A stretch of 64,000 nt of DNA, from contig NC_088302.1 of the NCBI RefSeq assembly GCF_032854445.1, positions 46,598,521-46,662,520 of the forward strand, in the 5' to 3' direction. Positions 41,370-54,900 of the stretch are shown here, piece after piece. Source of the stretch: Liolophura sinensis (taxonomy: Eukaryota > Mollusca > Polyplacophora > Chitonida > Chitonidae). A program made the translations under genes and the position numbers. The notes beneath the pieces were generated by a model. That model had not been told where the DNA came from. It made no database searches and saw nothing but the letters and a program-made list of their open reading frames with translations. How positions within the stretch are numbered: position 1 is the stretch's first letter; each line of letters opens with the position of its first letter.

Positions 41370-44300
41370 TTATTGAACACATGTGACATCCCATCCAGAT
41401 CCATAAACCACCGTCTTCCCATCCTTGACCAGCTTTATTCCTTGGTATGTGGCATAGTAGAGGCGATAGTGGAAGGCTCTGAATACGCGCCCTCCCGCCC
41501 GGCCCACTTCCCTACCCAGATGCCACACCTCAATGTCAAGGCCGTTTACACCCAGGGTGACCATCACCCTAAAGGCCTTGGTCTCTGCCTTCAGCAGTAC
41601 TGGGCCGTCTTTTCCTTGTGACCAGACCACGTCCCTCTGGGAAATGCACAATGCTGTGAAGATGGAGCCTAGCACAATTTTTAAAGAATCCAAGCTTTTA
41701 TCCAGTGGTCCCAGTAGAAGTTTACGGTACATCGCAGTGAAATCGTCTACTTCCTGAAAACATAGAAGGAAGATCACATTTTTATACTGTTGTTAGTAAT
41801 TTATTGATTTATATTAAATAGTCTTTATTTTAAAGACTATCGCCGTATACATTCAGCCAGACAAACTATGCAAATGTTTAGACCGCCGCATTGTTGTGTA
41901 AAATAACCCATGAACTGTTTGTTCTGATGTATAGGCAAGGCAAATATACAAAAGTTTCCTTTTATAAAGCCAATAAGAGTAAATTCAAAGATGTCTTTTT
42001 TATTTTGAAAAGTCTTTTCAGATTACATGTATTTAAACTCCTCACAGGCACTTATGCAAACAGCAAAATTCAGAAATGTTGTAAATGCATCGCTTGAGTG
42101 AAGGACTGGTAATGTTTGTAGTAGAGCAGCTATAAATAGGCTACAATTGCGATTATTAAATGTTCACGACTTGCCGTTCTGTTTGATGTCAGAATGATAT
42201 CTAAATCTAGCGATCTGGTGAAATAAAATCTTCTATACCTGTGTGCATCAAGCGCACGGTTAAACTCATTTCACTTACACATTTGGAATATATTTCTTCC
42301 TCAACACTAGGCTCTTCACGTCCGGTATACAAGACAAGGGTTCTAGCTAAAAAGAAAATCAGTGCATATTGCTTAATATTAATTTATTCGTTTATTTATT
42401 CACTTAAACTTTATTTAACGCCATATTCAAGAATTTATCACTTATACGAGGTCTTATGGATAGAGGAAATTGGAACGTTCGACATAAACCATTAACCTTT
42501 TGAAAGTTACTGAAGAACTTTCCCACGTATTTACTCGAATGGGTTCTACGGTCTTTAACGCCTTTGTCGGTCCGATCATTTATAAATCTGCAGAGGTATA
42601 GGACGCCGACAATTAGGCGAACAGTCATTATGTTGTAACGTAGATCTGAGATTTGTTTCATTCTTCCAAGCTTAGCTTACAGAAATACATATCTGTACTC
42701 TTTCACTTGGCCATTCGGCGTATGCTGTCCTCAACGTGTCAAAGCTGTAACAAAAACATGATTTGTTGCCTACCCGTCATACAGAAATATTACAACTTTA
42801 CTGGATTCCGAAAATGCATAAATCCCCATACAAGGCTTGATTTATTGTGGGTTCAAGAAGCTGTACCACCAAACTCTTGTCAACCCTACTTACGAGAGCG
42901 TTACAAGAAGTAAAGTCATTTTGGAATAAGTATTGTTCTGTCATAACAAAAAATTCAGGTCTCAACTCCATGTGGATTCTTAACAACTCCAAACGTCGTA
43001 CAGAAGAACTTGATGCTCGTATGCATATACCCTAGAGAGACGTATCCACATGGGATTTCTCTACTCTCTATACTAAAAATTCCTCACAAAGATCTTAATG
43101 AAAGAATATCGTCGTTAATTGTTTCGGTATTTACTAAAACCGGACACCGTTACATTAACGTCAAAAGCAATAAGGCTTTCTTTAGTTCTACTATTTATGA
43201 AGGTTACCACTCATGGGATGTTACATTATTTATTGAATTACTTGAATTTCTCATTAATAACATCCATGTGAAATTCGGGGATATCATTTACCAACAGCCC
43301 ATAGCTATTTCAATGAGTACCAGTTGTGCGCCTCTTTTGGCAGACCTATACCTGTTTTCATATGAATACGACTATATGCAGAAATTACTTAAAAGCGATA
43401 TCTTTTTTATTTTTTTTTAAAGCTCGATCCTTTTCATTTGCCAAGCGGTGTATTGATGATCTACTGGCGTTAAATAACCTTCATAATGCTGAAGCGGTGA
43501 AGGAAATCTATCCGCCTTCATTGGATTTAAAGGAGACAACAGATAGTCCTGATGGTACATCTGATATGGATCTATATCTGTACAAAGACGAACAAGGTTT
43601 CCTTTCACGCCGCCTTTACCACAAAAGGGATAATTTCAATTTTGATGTTGTAAATTATCCTTATTTGGATAGCAATATACCAAAGAGTCCTACATATGGC
43701 ATACAGAAATCTCGCCTTGTAGCATTTGTCAGATCTTGTGTAAATTGTGATGACTTTAATCTGCGTCACAAGTTGTTAGTTCAAAAAACAGTTTGTCAAT
43801 GATACTCAACCAAACGCCTTCATTCTAACTTTCTCAAATTTTACAATGAGCATAACACTCGTTGGCAGGTATGCACAGAGCGTTCAGAATCTCTGTCAAT
43901 CTGCATTGTGATCAACCACATAGATGGCGCTATTATCCTTATGTACATATCTATCGTGTACATGGTATTTAACAACATAGATGGCGCTGGATGCCGAACA
44001 TAACGGTCTATTTTGTAGACAGCTTTTATACAGACCAGCGTGTCATGTGTAACATCATAGATGGTGCATCTTGTAATATGGGATCCTTATATATTAACGG
44101 GAAAGACGTTATCGTCAGTTACTTTTGAATCACAATCTGTTCGGTTAAGGTCTGTAACGCTCGTCATTTTCGAACTGTATCTAATACCCCTTAACCTGGG
44201 GCTAGGGGCCGTAAAGGCAGCAAATGCTCATTACATCTGCATGGTGCCTGTATGAACAGTTGCAATCAAAGCGCGGCTGAGATACTCAACCAAACGCCTT

Positions 44301-47300
44301 CATTCTAACTTTCTCAAATTTTACAATGAGCATGACACTCGTTGGCAGGTATGCACAGAGCGTTCAGAATCTGACGATCTGCATTATGATCAACCACATA
44401 GATGGCGCTATTATCCTTATGTACATATCTATCGTGTACATGGTATTTAACAACATAGATGGCGCTGGATGCCGATCATAACGGTCTATTTTGTAGACAG
44501 CTTTTATACAGACCAGTGCAACATCATAGATGGCGCATCTTATAATATGGGACCCTTATATATTAACGGGAAAGACGTTATCGTCAGTTACTTTTGAATC
44601 ACAATCTGTTCGGTTAGGGTCTGTAACGCTCGTCATTTTCGAACTGTATCTAATATCCCTTAACCTGGGGCTAGAGGTCGTAAAGGCAGCAATGCTCATT
44701 ACATCTGCATGATGCCTTTATGAACAGTTGCAATCAAAGCGAGGCTGAGATACCTTGTTTAATTGTTATTTAACCTGGAACTCATTCATGGACTACAAAT
44801 TTGAACTTGATATGGAATTCATGCCTGGAATATCCACTGTCTGCCCGCCATCATTGAAAACTGATGACCGCTTCTCTCTTGTGTGTTACAGGCTTTATTT
44901 CCTATTTGTATAATTTCTTACATACCTTTGTCTTTGGGAGTTAGTGTTAAACGTTGTTTTGGAAATGGATCTTGCGAATGATATATGAATGTCGGACATG
45001 ACGCTTATATTCAGTAATTCTTACTTTAAATCACCTACTTATTTGTGAGTAAGACCATAATGAACAGAAATGAACTATAATCAATTATATTGAGAAAAAT
45101 TAGGATCTTAATTTTGTGAAGAGCAGCAGAATCTACCCCACCAAACGAGTCACGCGATTTGAAAATGGCGGCTTGTTAAGTTCTGATGGTGTACGAGTGG
45201 GTGCGTCGGTTAAATTTGTGTTATTTGCGATGTTATAGTCTTTATTATTCCCGCATGATGAGGTAATATGAATTCAAAATTACTTTGTCATCAGAGGACA
45301 CCTCATTTGTGGCGTATAGCGTTGGTTTTGAAGCGCAGGTCACAGGACCGAGTTCCAGGTTAATGAATGTAACGGTTCAGAGATGTTAATGTGACGGCTG
45401 AGCTGGGAACATGACCAATCGATCTCAGCGTTGCTCATAATGGTGACGTTATTCAGTGTTTTACATGGGGATTACCATCATCGCTATCTAAACTCACCTG
45501 GTTTTGTCACAAATTCCAGTTCATCCGGTGTTGGAGCAGTAGTCAGTTGTAATGGCCTCAAGCACATTGGCTCATTTAAAATGGAGGCACCTGAAGGATG
45601 ATCAGACAAGAACATAATGCAAAACTAATGTAAGTCTGTAGTTCTGGGGCCACTTGTTCAGTCAGGCTTAAATGTTTATACCAGTCTGATCCTGATACAC
45701 AGTAAATGGCACACTAGCCTGGACTAAAGTTAATACGGGGCTTAAGTCTAAAAAAGACGTTTGAACAACTGGGCCCTGTCCCAGCTAGAGCCGACACACA
45801 CAGAATCTGCATATTCATGTATAAGATTTTTTTTTATTTATTACGCTGTACTAAGAAAACATTTCACTTATACTACGGCGATCCACGTATAAGAATGTGA
45901 TACTTATTATTTTAAACAATCGTTAACCAGTATGTAAATTGGCGTGTTTTTTTTTTCAATTTTACTCACTTAAATAGTGACCATAGCATTAGAAATCCTC
46001 CTATTTCTATTTAAAGATGGTTCAGATGAATTAAACTAAATAAGCTGATGTAGCGTTAGAAATGCCGCGAGCAGAACTGCGCAATTGATAACATCGCCTC
46101 CACAATACAATGTTTTCGATCCACACACGGTACGGTAGACGAATTAACATTCTTTGTCCACTTGTGAAATAAGACTAATAATTTTAAACTTTCAGCATGA
46201 ATTTACCTGGTGGTTTGTCTCGAAAGCAAAATGCTATCACTAGTCCAACTGTTGATCCGATGCAACAGGAAGATATCGCCAGTAAGACGACCACGTCACC
46301 TGAAAGTTTAGCCTTAATCATTACTCGAGGCATTTACTACAACTCAGAGTCACCTACACTTGTCAGTAAGAGTAGCGCTAAGGAATGTGAATGAGAGAAC
46401 AGAAAGAAAACGAAAAACCATGTGTATGAATCTGAAATGGTGAGAGTAAGCCAAGTGTCCTAATCTCAGATCAGGCCGTCAACTGCAAAAACAACAAGTG
46501 AAATTCCTTTAAACAAACATCATTAATAAAATTAGCATCACAATCTCTTAAAAAATATACTTATGAATAATTTTAAAGTCAGAAAGTGACCTGGAAGTGG
46601 ATAGTCATAAAACAATTAACTCGAATGAATGACTACAGCGAGAAATACCTGCAAATAGCTTCCATACAGAATTATATGTAGTCAAGAATAATTTACAGTC
46701 ATCTACGAAAACTCTGTGAGACTTTTGAAACATTATCATACCTGAGAGTAACAGATTTGTCAGGACTGGGTTCACTTTAACAGCCAGTGGACACAATTCC
46801 TCCCACCATGGCGGTTTAGGTTGAGGAACCGCCAACATGTCTCTGGCAACTCGGATCAGCCAGTCTATGACGCCCTCCGGTTTAGGCCGGCACCTTTACA
46901 CAAATATATGTCTAATAAAGCGCATAATTGTGGTAGTATATGAGTACTAATAATTACTAAAATGACTTTTAATGGAAAGAGTCTTAAATAGTTAACTTTG
47001 GCATTTCAGAATGTCGTTGTTTTATTCAAGAGGTGGTTCGTAAAAGTGGCGAATTGGGCTACATTGCCATTGATCTGTTGAAAATACAATATAAAAGACT
47101 ATACAGAATGAAGAGTAAAACTAGATAATGTATGGAGAGTAAAAAAGGCACACCAATTTGGTCCGTAGGATAATGGGATATTAATACCGTGGCTCTTACA
47201 CACTGAGAACCTATCTTACCATTCGTCCAGAATTTCCAGGAAAATCAGAGAGAAATACGTAATAGCACAGAGTAGAAAACTCCAGAAGACAATCCCTGTC

Positions 47301-47308
47301 GTCTTCAT
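41370..47308 (-). CDS. Unrecognised membrane-protein gene, copy 2 (apparently intact)
   Basis: Exons are 47308-47220 (ATG; hydrophobic start MKTTGIVFWSFLLCAITYF), 46893-46742, 46299-46207 (hydrophobic, CCIGSTVGLVIAF), 45590-45498, 42346-42239 and the last exon 41753-41370 ending in TAA. All have GT/AG borders. Exon 1 ends in phase 2 and exons 2-5 end in phase 1. The last exon reads in phase 0 (EVDDFTAMYRKLLLGPLDKS to GSGWDVTCVQ), so a short exon between 42239 and 41753 is probably missing from my map. Two N-terminal hydrophobic segments point to a membrane protein; the last exon looks like a folded beta-rich domain of about 127 residues. I do not recognise the family. The first exon follows a CRE-rich promoter. 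A decayed RT and two tail repeats lie in the fourth intron. Confidence 0.65.
42653..43800 (+). pseudogene. Decayed reverse transcriptase, copy B
   Basis: This is the duplicate of 920-2160. The frame from 43326 holds the catalytic-box region (KRCIDDLLALNN) in line with the C-terminal part to a TGA at 43801, so it is slightly less broken than copy A. It retains TSCAPLLADLYLFSYE, closer to the family consensus. Confidence 0.75.
43801..44745 (+). repeat. Tandem array, two units of about 480 bp (RT 3' tail), copy B
   Basis: Units begin at 43801 and 44282. The second unit has lost about 9 bp around TGTCATGTGT (44517). There is one unit fewer than at 2071-3530. Confidence 0.92.
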
Positions 47309-47344
47309 GGTTGTACCGTTTGCTAAAAGCCAACAATACTGTGT

Positions 47345-47565
47345 TTCACTACACAATGGGTGACGTTAGATCACGTCATCAACCGTGACGTCATTTCTCC
47401 TTGCAGATGTTTGTTGTGTACGACGTCATAACATAGCTACATGGTGTTGTCAGCGTATTGTGACATCGAGATGAAGACATCATTGGAATGTAAGGGTATT
47501 GCGATACGATGTTGCGACAACAGAGTGACGTCCCTTTGTGAGGTTACATTAGGACATGATTGGGT
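47345..47565 (-). promoter_or_regulatory. CRE-containing promoter of membrane-protein gene copy 2
   Basis: This is the duplicate of 6125-6370. GTGACGTCA at about 47385 and ACGACGTCA at about 47421 remain. The site near 47477 has become GACATCA, and the one near 47545 has become GGTTACATTA. Confidence 0.5.
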
Positions 47566-48364
47566 CAATCTGCCATTTTTAACATGGGTGGTATATAGAA
47601 TATACAAAAGAAAATTAAATTATTCTCATGAAATATGTTCATGGACAGGTTTTGGTGTCAAATATTATATTAGTTTCCTACTGGTAGTTTATCTATTCTG
47701 GTGTCAGGAATTTGGTGAGAGGAAAGCGGGCAGAGCCCGAGGAAACCCACGACCATCCGTTGGTTTTCTCAAACACTTGATTCTAGTGATTCAAATAAAT
47801 ATGTTTATTAAAATTGTGGCTTTAAAACCTATCTGCTCATTTTTAAAACCTTATTAAAATGAAAGGCTAGTATCGATTCTCACCAGATTTTAAAAATGAA
47901 CGATGATGATAAGGAGACAGCTATGCCCATACGCCATAGCTACACGCAGTCCCTCTCAGATGTCTGGTCTCACGGGCTGCTGACAGAGTTTTGGGGACGG
48001 AGTGAGCAAACACTAACTGTTACGATCATACATTATCAAATCCCTGGCTCGAAAACTAGTAAGTGTAATGTATTGCCAAACAGAGACTGTCTCTCGGGGG
48101 AATAAAAATAATTGCTTGTATGTACAGGCTGCATAAAAAACAAAAAAAAAACATGAAGGAAAGGTGGGAAAATTGAGGATCAGTGTGCTTGTGGAATGTT
48201 TTCTCATTGATGACAATCTGGATTGCTATGGTAACCGCTTTTTTATAACTCAACCGCTCAGCGATGACTTCTTCATATCCAGTTATAATAATGATCTTGT
48301 AAACAATACATAGAAGCGATGCTACAGGCCTCAATACCCCAAGTGACGGTTCCCTTCTGTTCCG

Positions 48365-49562
48365 GCTGTTTTCGTTTCCTACTTTACTGAAGTAGTTAAA
48401 GGTCTCCCGTGGGAAGAAGATCCCTAGTCCACATATGTTTTGACAGGAGAATGAGATGTCAATTAATTTAGGTGACAAAGATATTAGGCATTTCCAACCT
48501 ATATGTGTTGAGCATTGAACAACTAAACTTGAAAATCAAGACGTGTTTAAAGTTGGAAAAACATAAAAATGACAAAGTTCAGGTGAAAGAACGCGAAAAG
48601 TTAGATGTGAGTGTGGTTTTTAATACTTTCTTTTTAATTTTACTTTTAAGAGAAAAAGACGTTTGAAAATATTTTGTATGGTGATTATTTGGGATCATCT
48701 CCAGGTATATATTGTCTTTGTGCAATAATGTTATAAATGAGAATGTAAAACGTGTTTAATAAATATATTTACACTAGAATTTGGTCTTTCAGCTAGAAAA
48801 TGTGTTCCACCTGAAATCTGATCATATCTATTGTAAGGGTACCAGTATCGGGGAGTAAAGATGAGAAACAACTGGCTTGTGTAACTCTCAGATCAGCAAT
48901 AGACCTTACAGAAGATCAAACAAAGAAACATGAAGACGCTTGAATAAGTTAAATACACATATTTGAACAAAATAGACAAATAAGACAACTGACAATAATG
49001 TAAAAAACAATACAAATAACTACAAAAATATACAGTTTTTTTTACTGATGACAGCGTCTATGTCCGGATGGAATATTCCGGCTTTCAAATACGAGTCCTT
49101 CCACGTAAATATAGAATCCACAATAAAGAGGAATTCCTCAATCGACGGATTACAGGATGACAGGGCATGGCAAACTGACTGTGAAGGCGTAACTTCTCAG
49201 CGTGGGCAGGTTGACAGTAGTGTCCGTGATGCCGAGCTGGCGGTGTATGTTTCACTTCTCCTAAATATACACGAAGTCACTTGAAGGGTAAACTCAGATA
49301 AAATGCACGTAATTGCACAAAGAGACAATGAGATACAAGCTACAAAATAACGTGTAAAAAAAAAGCAATTGGCCACACATAAGCTCACAAATTGCTACCT
49401 ACAGAAAATCGTGTACAAATGACGAATGGCGAATAAATGTCGAATAAGTAAATAAATAAATAAATAAATAAAAAACGTAATACAATGTATATAGACAGAG
49501 TTTGTAACATTTATATTTTTACTATATTCATAAATATTATCATAATTCAGACTAAATCCATG
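48365..49562. other. Insertion/deletion block unique to copy B
   Basis: It is absent from copy A between about 7160 and 7168. It is AT-rich with an (AAAT)n run at about 49447-49475. No gene was recognised, and no clear terminal repeats were seen beyond TTTT-rich ends. Confidence 0.7.
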
Positions 49563-49765
49563 TTTTTGGTTTTAAGAAACAAATTTACATTCAAATAAAT
49601 TGATAAGACATGGATTACATCTTAAAAAGGCCGTTTCTACAAAAAAGATTTTACGCTCTTTAAATAGATTTTGGCATTATTTTTATGTTTTCTTCTCCTT
49701 TAAAGTCAAACAAGGCTAGGAAATTGTATTTGAGGAAAGTTTATTGCACCTATTCGCTCAGGCGC

Positions 49766-50890
49766 GTAACACAATTTTCTCTCCCTTGTATACATACTTC
49801 TTAATCATATATTGTTGACTAATAGAAACTGGATACCTTTTTTTCATTTTTCAAAGTTTCTTTCATTTTTCAACAATTGTCTATATAATAATCTGGCAGT
49901 GTATTTAGTGGATTGAGGCCTAAATATTGCTATCTATTCCATGTTTTGTTTACTTGATCAACTTGAAAGTTTCTTTAGGAAATTTTCTTTCTCGAATTTG
50001 CCAAAAAACAGAGCTTTTTAAACACATTCTGTGGTGGGCCAAAAGATATATGGTTTGTGTGATGTTTATGAACCTTTAAATTTGTGACAGCTAAGGTGAT
50101 ACCACATGGTTGATAGACAGATGATAAATCTGAAAAGGGAGTGAACAACAACGCATTACAGGTAAACAAGTAATTTGGCCTGACCAGGGCAAAAACAGTT
50201 CTGCCAGTGTGGCATACCTTAATGACCGATGGAAGGTAAAGTAGACCCTGCCCGTACCTGTGGCTGGATTTTTTTACTAGAAGCCTAATTCAGATCAAAT
50301 CATACTTTTTTCGATCGAAGTTCACAGCATTTTCGCATCGCCTCAGATCGTAAAAAAAAATCCCACACGTCTTGACGTAAAACATACGGTCGTAGCTGCC
50401 CTCGAAACGGAGAAGAGAAAGGTTATTTAAACAGGACAGATACGAGATACCTTCTGAAAGGTAATAAAGTATTCGTGGCAAATGGAGTAAATCTGCTTTT
50501 ATTTGCGCAGATGAATTTTTGTACCAAAAATCTCCAGTGAAGCCTTACGGGTTAATTATGCTCACTGGAATGTTACGAATATGTTGCCAATAAAACAATA
50601 AATTTAGAACTACTTTCTAACTCGACACAAGTTTAGTTCAAACGGCGAATTGAGTATTTCTCGGGTTAACTGCGTATGGATTTCGTCTGGGTGAGATTTT
50701 ACATGTCATGTTAAAGCGAACTGATAAAGACATGGCCTCACCTTGGTGTGTATCACAGCTAACTCAGCGGAGAGAAGAAAACATTTATTTCATAGTAAAC
50801 ATTAAAATATGACTGAAAACTGTTGGCGAATAAAAATCAAAACTGCGTATGTAGCAAAATTAAAAATCAATAATAACATTATCATTCCGA
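49766..50890. other. Intergenic, includes an orphan fox promoter piece
   Basis: Mostly AT-rich. At 50665-50770 the minus strand resembles the fox promoter (TTTAACATGACATGT, ATGTCTTTATCAG). No other gene was seen. Confidence 0.6.
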
Positions 50891-50900
50891 CGGATTTCTC

Positions 50901-51774
50901 CTAACTAGGAGTGTATATCAGACGTGACACCCAGTGAAATGGCCCTCCTGTTAGACTTGGCTGCATTGGATTGGATCGGGAACTCTGGACATGGTGAGCT
51001 CCCGCAAAATACATCAGCTCCTCCTCTTTACACAATATGGCGTCTATCCCCAAGGTATCAATCACAGCGCTTGTTGCCATGACAACACTCGTCAAGGGAA
51101 AGTAACCTTGATCAGAAGTGCATTGTGGAGAATTGGAATCAGAGCACAAAACCGAAGTTCGTTTCAGGAACTCTTCTTCACATTTTCGAACTCGACGATG
51201 AGCATGTCTCCTACGGAAATCTTCCTGCTCAAAGTCCTCGAAATTGTCAAGGTGTATGGAACCGAAGTTAGTTTCCGGAACTTTTCTTCACATTTTCGAA
51301 CTCGACGACGAGCATGTCTCCTACGGAAATCTTCCTGCTCAAAGTCCTCGAAATTTTCAAGGTGTATGGACTGGTAGTTACCCTTGCTGTTCTCACTACG
51401 GCACTATTTGACAAAGTACTCATTCAAGGAAAGACTGTGACGGACGCTGTTTGTCTTTGCTCTAATAATAGGGAAAGTTCTCTGAGATCCACTGATAGAT
51501 ATCGTACAGAAGCATTCGTTTATCCTCTGAACTCTGAATAGCCATTTGGATAAGGGCGATGTAAGACAGGCCAGGTTTTGTTTCCGGATTCTTCTTACCT
51601 TTTTCAATCTTGGCAGAAGCTTCGTTATTATCAATGATACAGGCAAAGTCTTCCTCCGGTAAATAAGAGGGTTTTATATCTAATTCAGTCCAACATTTTT
51701 TTTTCCTTACAAGTTATCGCCTTTGAAACAGAGCTCTTTTGCGCAATCCGCAAGTTCTCAGTGTACGAAGTCAT
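50901..51774 (-). pseudogene. foxQ2-like: FoxQ2-like pseudogene (inverted)
   Basis: It starts at ATG 51774 (MTSYTENLRIAQKSS), like the intact paralogs. Forkhead pieces lie in different frames: [16 protein letters not shown] (out of frame), SVRHSLSLNEYFVK at about 51445-51404, and the tail QGYFPLTSVVMATS to SRLIYTPS ending at 50901. Part of the domain between the two halves of helix 3 is deleted, and 110 bp are duplicated in tandem (51152-51371). The orphan fox promoter at 51890-52050 is its own. In the paralogous block the Polinton occupies this position. Confidence 0.88.
51152..51371. repeat. 110-bp tandem duplication inside the fox pseudogene
   Basis: The units are 51152-51261 and 51262-51371. 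Both contain GAGCATGTCTCCTACGGAAA and CTGCTCAAAGTCCTCGAAAT and differ at only a few positions. Confidence 0.95.
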
Positions 51775-51900
51775 GATGTACCTGGTGTTTCTAGGAAGAT
51801 TTTCTGCCTTTTGTTTAGCTGAGGTGCTGGGACGATTTGACAGGTTGAGTACCAACGGCGAATTTTCTAGGGTTGTAGCATTTCTAGGCTTACTGCGTGT

Positions 51901-54900
51901 ACAATTCGGGGAAGAATTCACATGTCATGCTAAAGCGAACATGGCCCCAGTTTGCAGTGTATCACAGGTAACAGCAAACACAGTGTAGTGCCCACGCCTT
52001 TACTCAAGGGAGGTCATTAAGATATGGCACACCACCCTCCCCTTTTCTGGGCTGTTTGAATCGCTCACACTAAATAGTTTGTTGACCTTATTAGTTTGTT
52101 TACCCGTAATTAGCTCCCGTTGTTAGCTAACTATCTCTTCTAATATTCTTGACACGATTTTTTTGGGAGTCGTCATCGCAATGACCACGTTATATAAAAT
52201 CCGTAAACAAAGATTGTACCCATACAAATACAAGATATAGAGATGGACTTGAAAAGTCTGATTCAGTATTTAAAAGGTTACATCATAAAAATATACTTTT
52301 TCGTTAGAGTCCGCAAAACAATTTGATTTACATTACATGGAACTGAATAATGTGCTGATCATTTTATGATGTTAGAGAGTACCCATGCGGAAGATTGCTA
52401 TATCAGTATAAGATCAGTGACAACATTCTACTGAAAACTTCACAACTTTCACTGCAAAGAAAAACATATCCGTGGCCATTTTCATGAAAATGTCTTATGT
52501 TATATCCTCCTTAACATAAAAGTGGCTTCTGAAGGCAACTCCCGGGAGACCGTTCGGACCGGGAGAATATTGGTCTGAGCAGGATCACGTGTCAACACCC
52601 TGATGACGTGTTAACCAGGTAGCTACGGCAGGTAACTCAGGCTTCTGGACAGAGAGGGAACGCCTATCGCGTTATAACTGGAGACAAACAAGTATACTAG
52701 TCTCTTTTTTTTAATTTGTCGCCTATATTCAGCTCGCCGTTAAAATCACTCATAACCACTTCAAAATTACCCTTACACTCTATACATTGGAGTGCTGGAC
52801 GTATATATTAATGACAGGAAAATGCACTAAAAACATTGTCATGTAACAATACATTGTTTGTTTATAGTTGTACATCTCCTGGCGCCCTTGGTCACGTGAC
52901 GTGTTCGATTCAGTCACAGCGGGTAGTCTAAGTATAGAACATCGTGTAAATTTCGAGCCAGTCAGTTTTGACTGACCGATGGCTTCGGGAAAATGACCAT
53001 GTTTATGTGTTTTCTTTGTTCTTTCTCGAAGCTTTGATGACAATATATAAGGCGGCAGATTTGTAGGCTGTGAGAGAGTCAATGAAGTGTCAGTGATAGT
53101 TATAAACAGAGATAAGATAGTGATACGACAGTGATACATCGATACATCACATCTATAGTTGGAAGAAATCGTTAGTACCTTTGTAGTGGAAAAGCTGGTG
53201 TAATTTGGATTACGACGGAAAGTCAAGTTAAGGACTAGCGTAACTCGGGTCTGAAGTATTTATACATAGTACGCTGCCGCCATTTATTGTAACGTTTATT
53301 ATATTTTATATATGTCCTGTGCATTGCTATTTGTAGTTTAAATCATTATTTTCTTTGATTTATTAAATTGTTAAACCAACCATTTCAGTGTTTGAGAGTG
53401 TTACTCTGTTTGACCCAGGTTAGGCTCGTTAACGGGAATTGATTTTGGCTTATTATACCGATACCCTAATAATATGTCTAATGCATAATGGTAAACCTCA
53501 AACTTTTCGCGAGGAAGACTACTTTTCTTTTCGTACCGTCAACATTGTTCAAAAACAGTTAGAATGCTGGATAATTGACACATTCCTGTACATTTTAATG
53601 AAGGGCTACACCAGTTACCTACAATGTGATCCACTACTCTAAACCCTGTTTCAAAACAGCCGTCTTAAAAATTGTGTCCAATTTTTAGTATAACATAGCT
53701 TAAATAAACGAAAATAAGATTATTTTTTTGTAGCTCAGTTCAGGAGTAGGGCTTCAGGTTTCAATGTTATGGACTTCTGTTATAAAAAAAATATAGTGTA
53801 TTCGCGACGATAATAATGTAGCCTTTGTTACCGTGTGGAACCTTCTACTCTAACACAATTTACCTGAAACTCCCATTGTCTCTGGTTTCTGAATAATCAT
53901 GACCTTAATCGAGGCAGTGAGTTGGTGGTGTCGAAAAAAGCTGGTAAGTGTCCACTTCCAAAATGGCTTAGGAAAGCAAGGTTGTCGAGTTCCTGGAAAG
54001 TTAATGATGACTATTAATTTAAAGATTTTATCAACTTGAGGAAAATATAGTTCACTGGAAAAAAAAACCAATGTAGTAAAGTTTTAGTAGTAATTTATAC
54101 AAGTGAAGGATTTCATTATATTACAAATGTACTTTGCTTAACGTCAGGCATATGCTACTATACATGTGAATTGTTGTGATAGCCGATGTCTTAAAATTCA
54201 TCTTTAAAATATACAATATACGATTCCGACAGACTATTAAGCGTAACTTCTATTGTTGCAATATGTACAACGCTGTATATAACTTAAGGTAAAGAAACAT
54301 GTTCCAGAGAACAAAACATCCACAATATATTGAAATTGCACGATATGTAAGTCATTTTATTACTTTGCAGGAGAAAGGCTTTTGAAGACGATAGTGAACA
54401 ACGCCGGTTTCTATTCCAGAGATTTTCAAGGGATGATGATGTACATGGAAAAATCTAAAAACCCTGGGATCATGAAATATACAGGATGTTTATTGAGCAC
54501 ATGTGACATCCCATCCACAGCCATAAACCACCGTCTTCACTTCTTGATCAGCTTTATCCCCTGGTATGTGGCCTTGTAGAGATGGTAGTGGAAGGCTCTG
54601 AACACACAACCTCCTGCCCGGCTCACTTCCCGACCCAGATGCCCACACCTCAGTGTCAAGGCCTTTTACACCCAGGGTGAGCGTCACCCTAAAGGCCTTT
54701 GTCTCTGCCTTCAGCAATACTTGTGACCTGACCACATCACCCTATGGAATACACAACGTTGTGAAGATGGAAGCTAGCACAATTTTTAAAACCTTCAAGA
54801 TTTTGTTCAAGGGTTCAATTAAAAGTTTGCGGTACATCGCAGTGAAATCATCTACTTCTTGAAAACACAGACAGAAGATTACATTTTTAAGTCTTTGTTT

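Larger units (their letters stand above)
41732..49765. repeat. Segmental duplication, copy B (pairs with 1-7375)
   Basis: This is the near-identical partner of the left end of the window, with one fewer RT-tail unit and about 1.2 kb extra at 48365-49562. After 49765 it diverges from copy A, which enters the Polinton. Confidence 0.93.
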
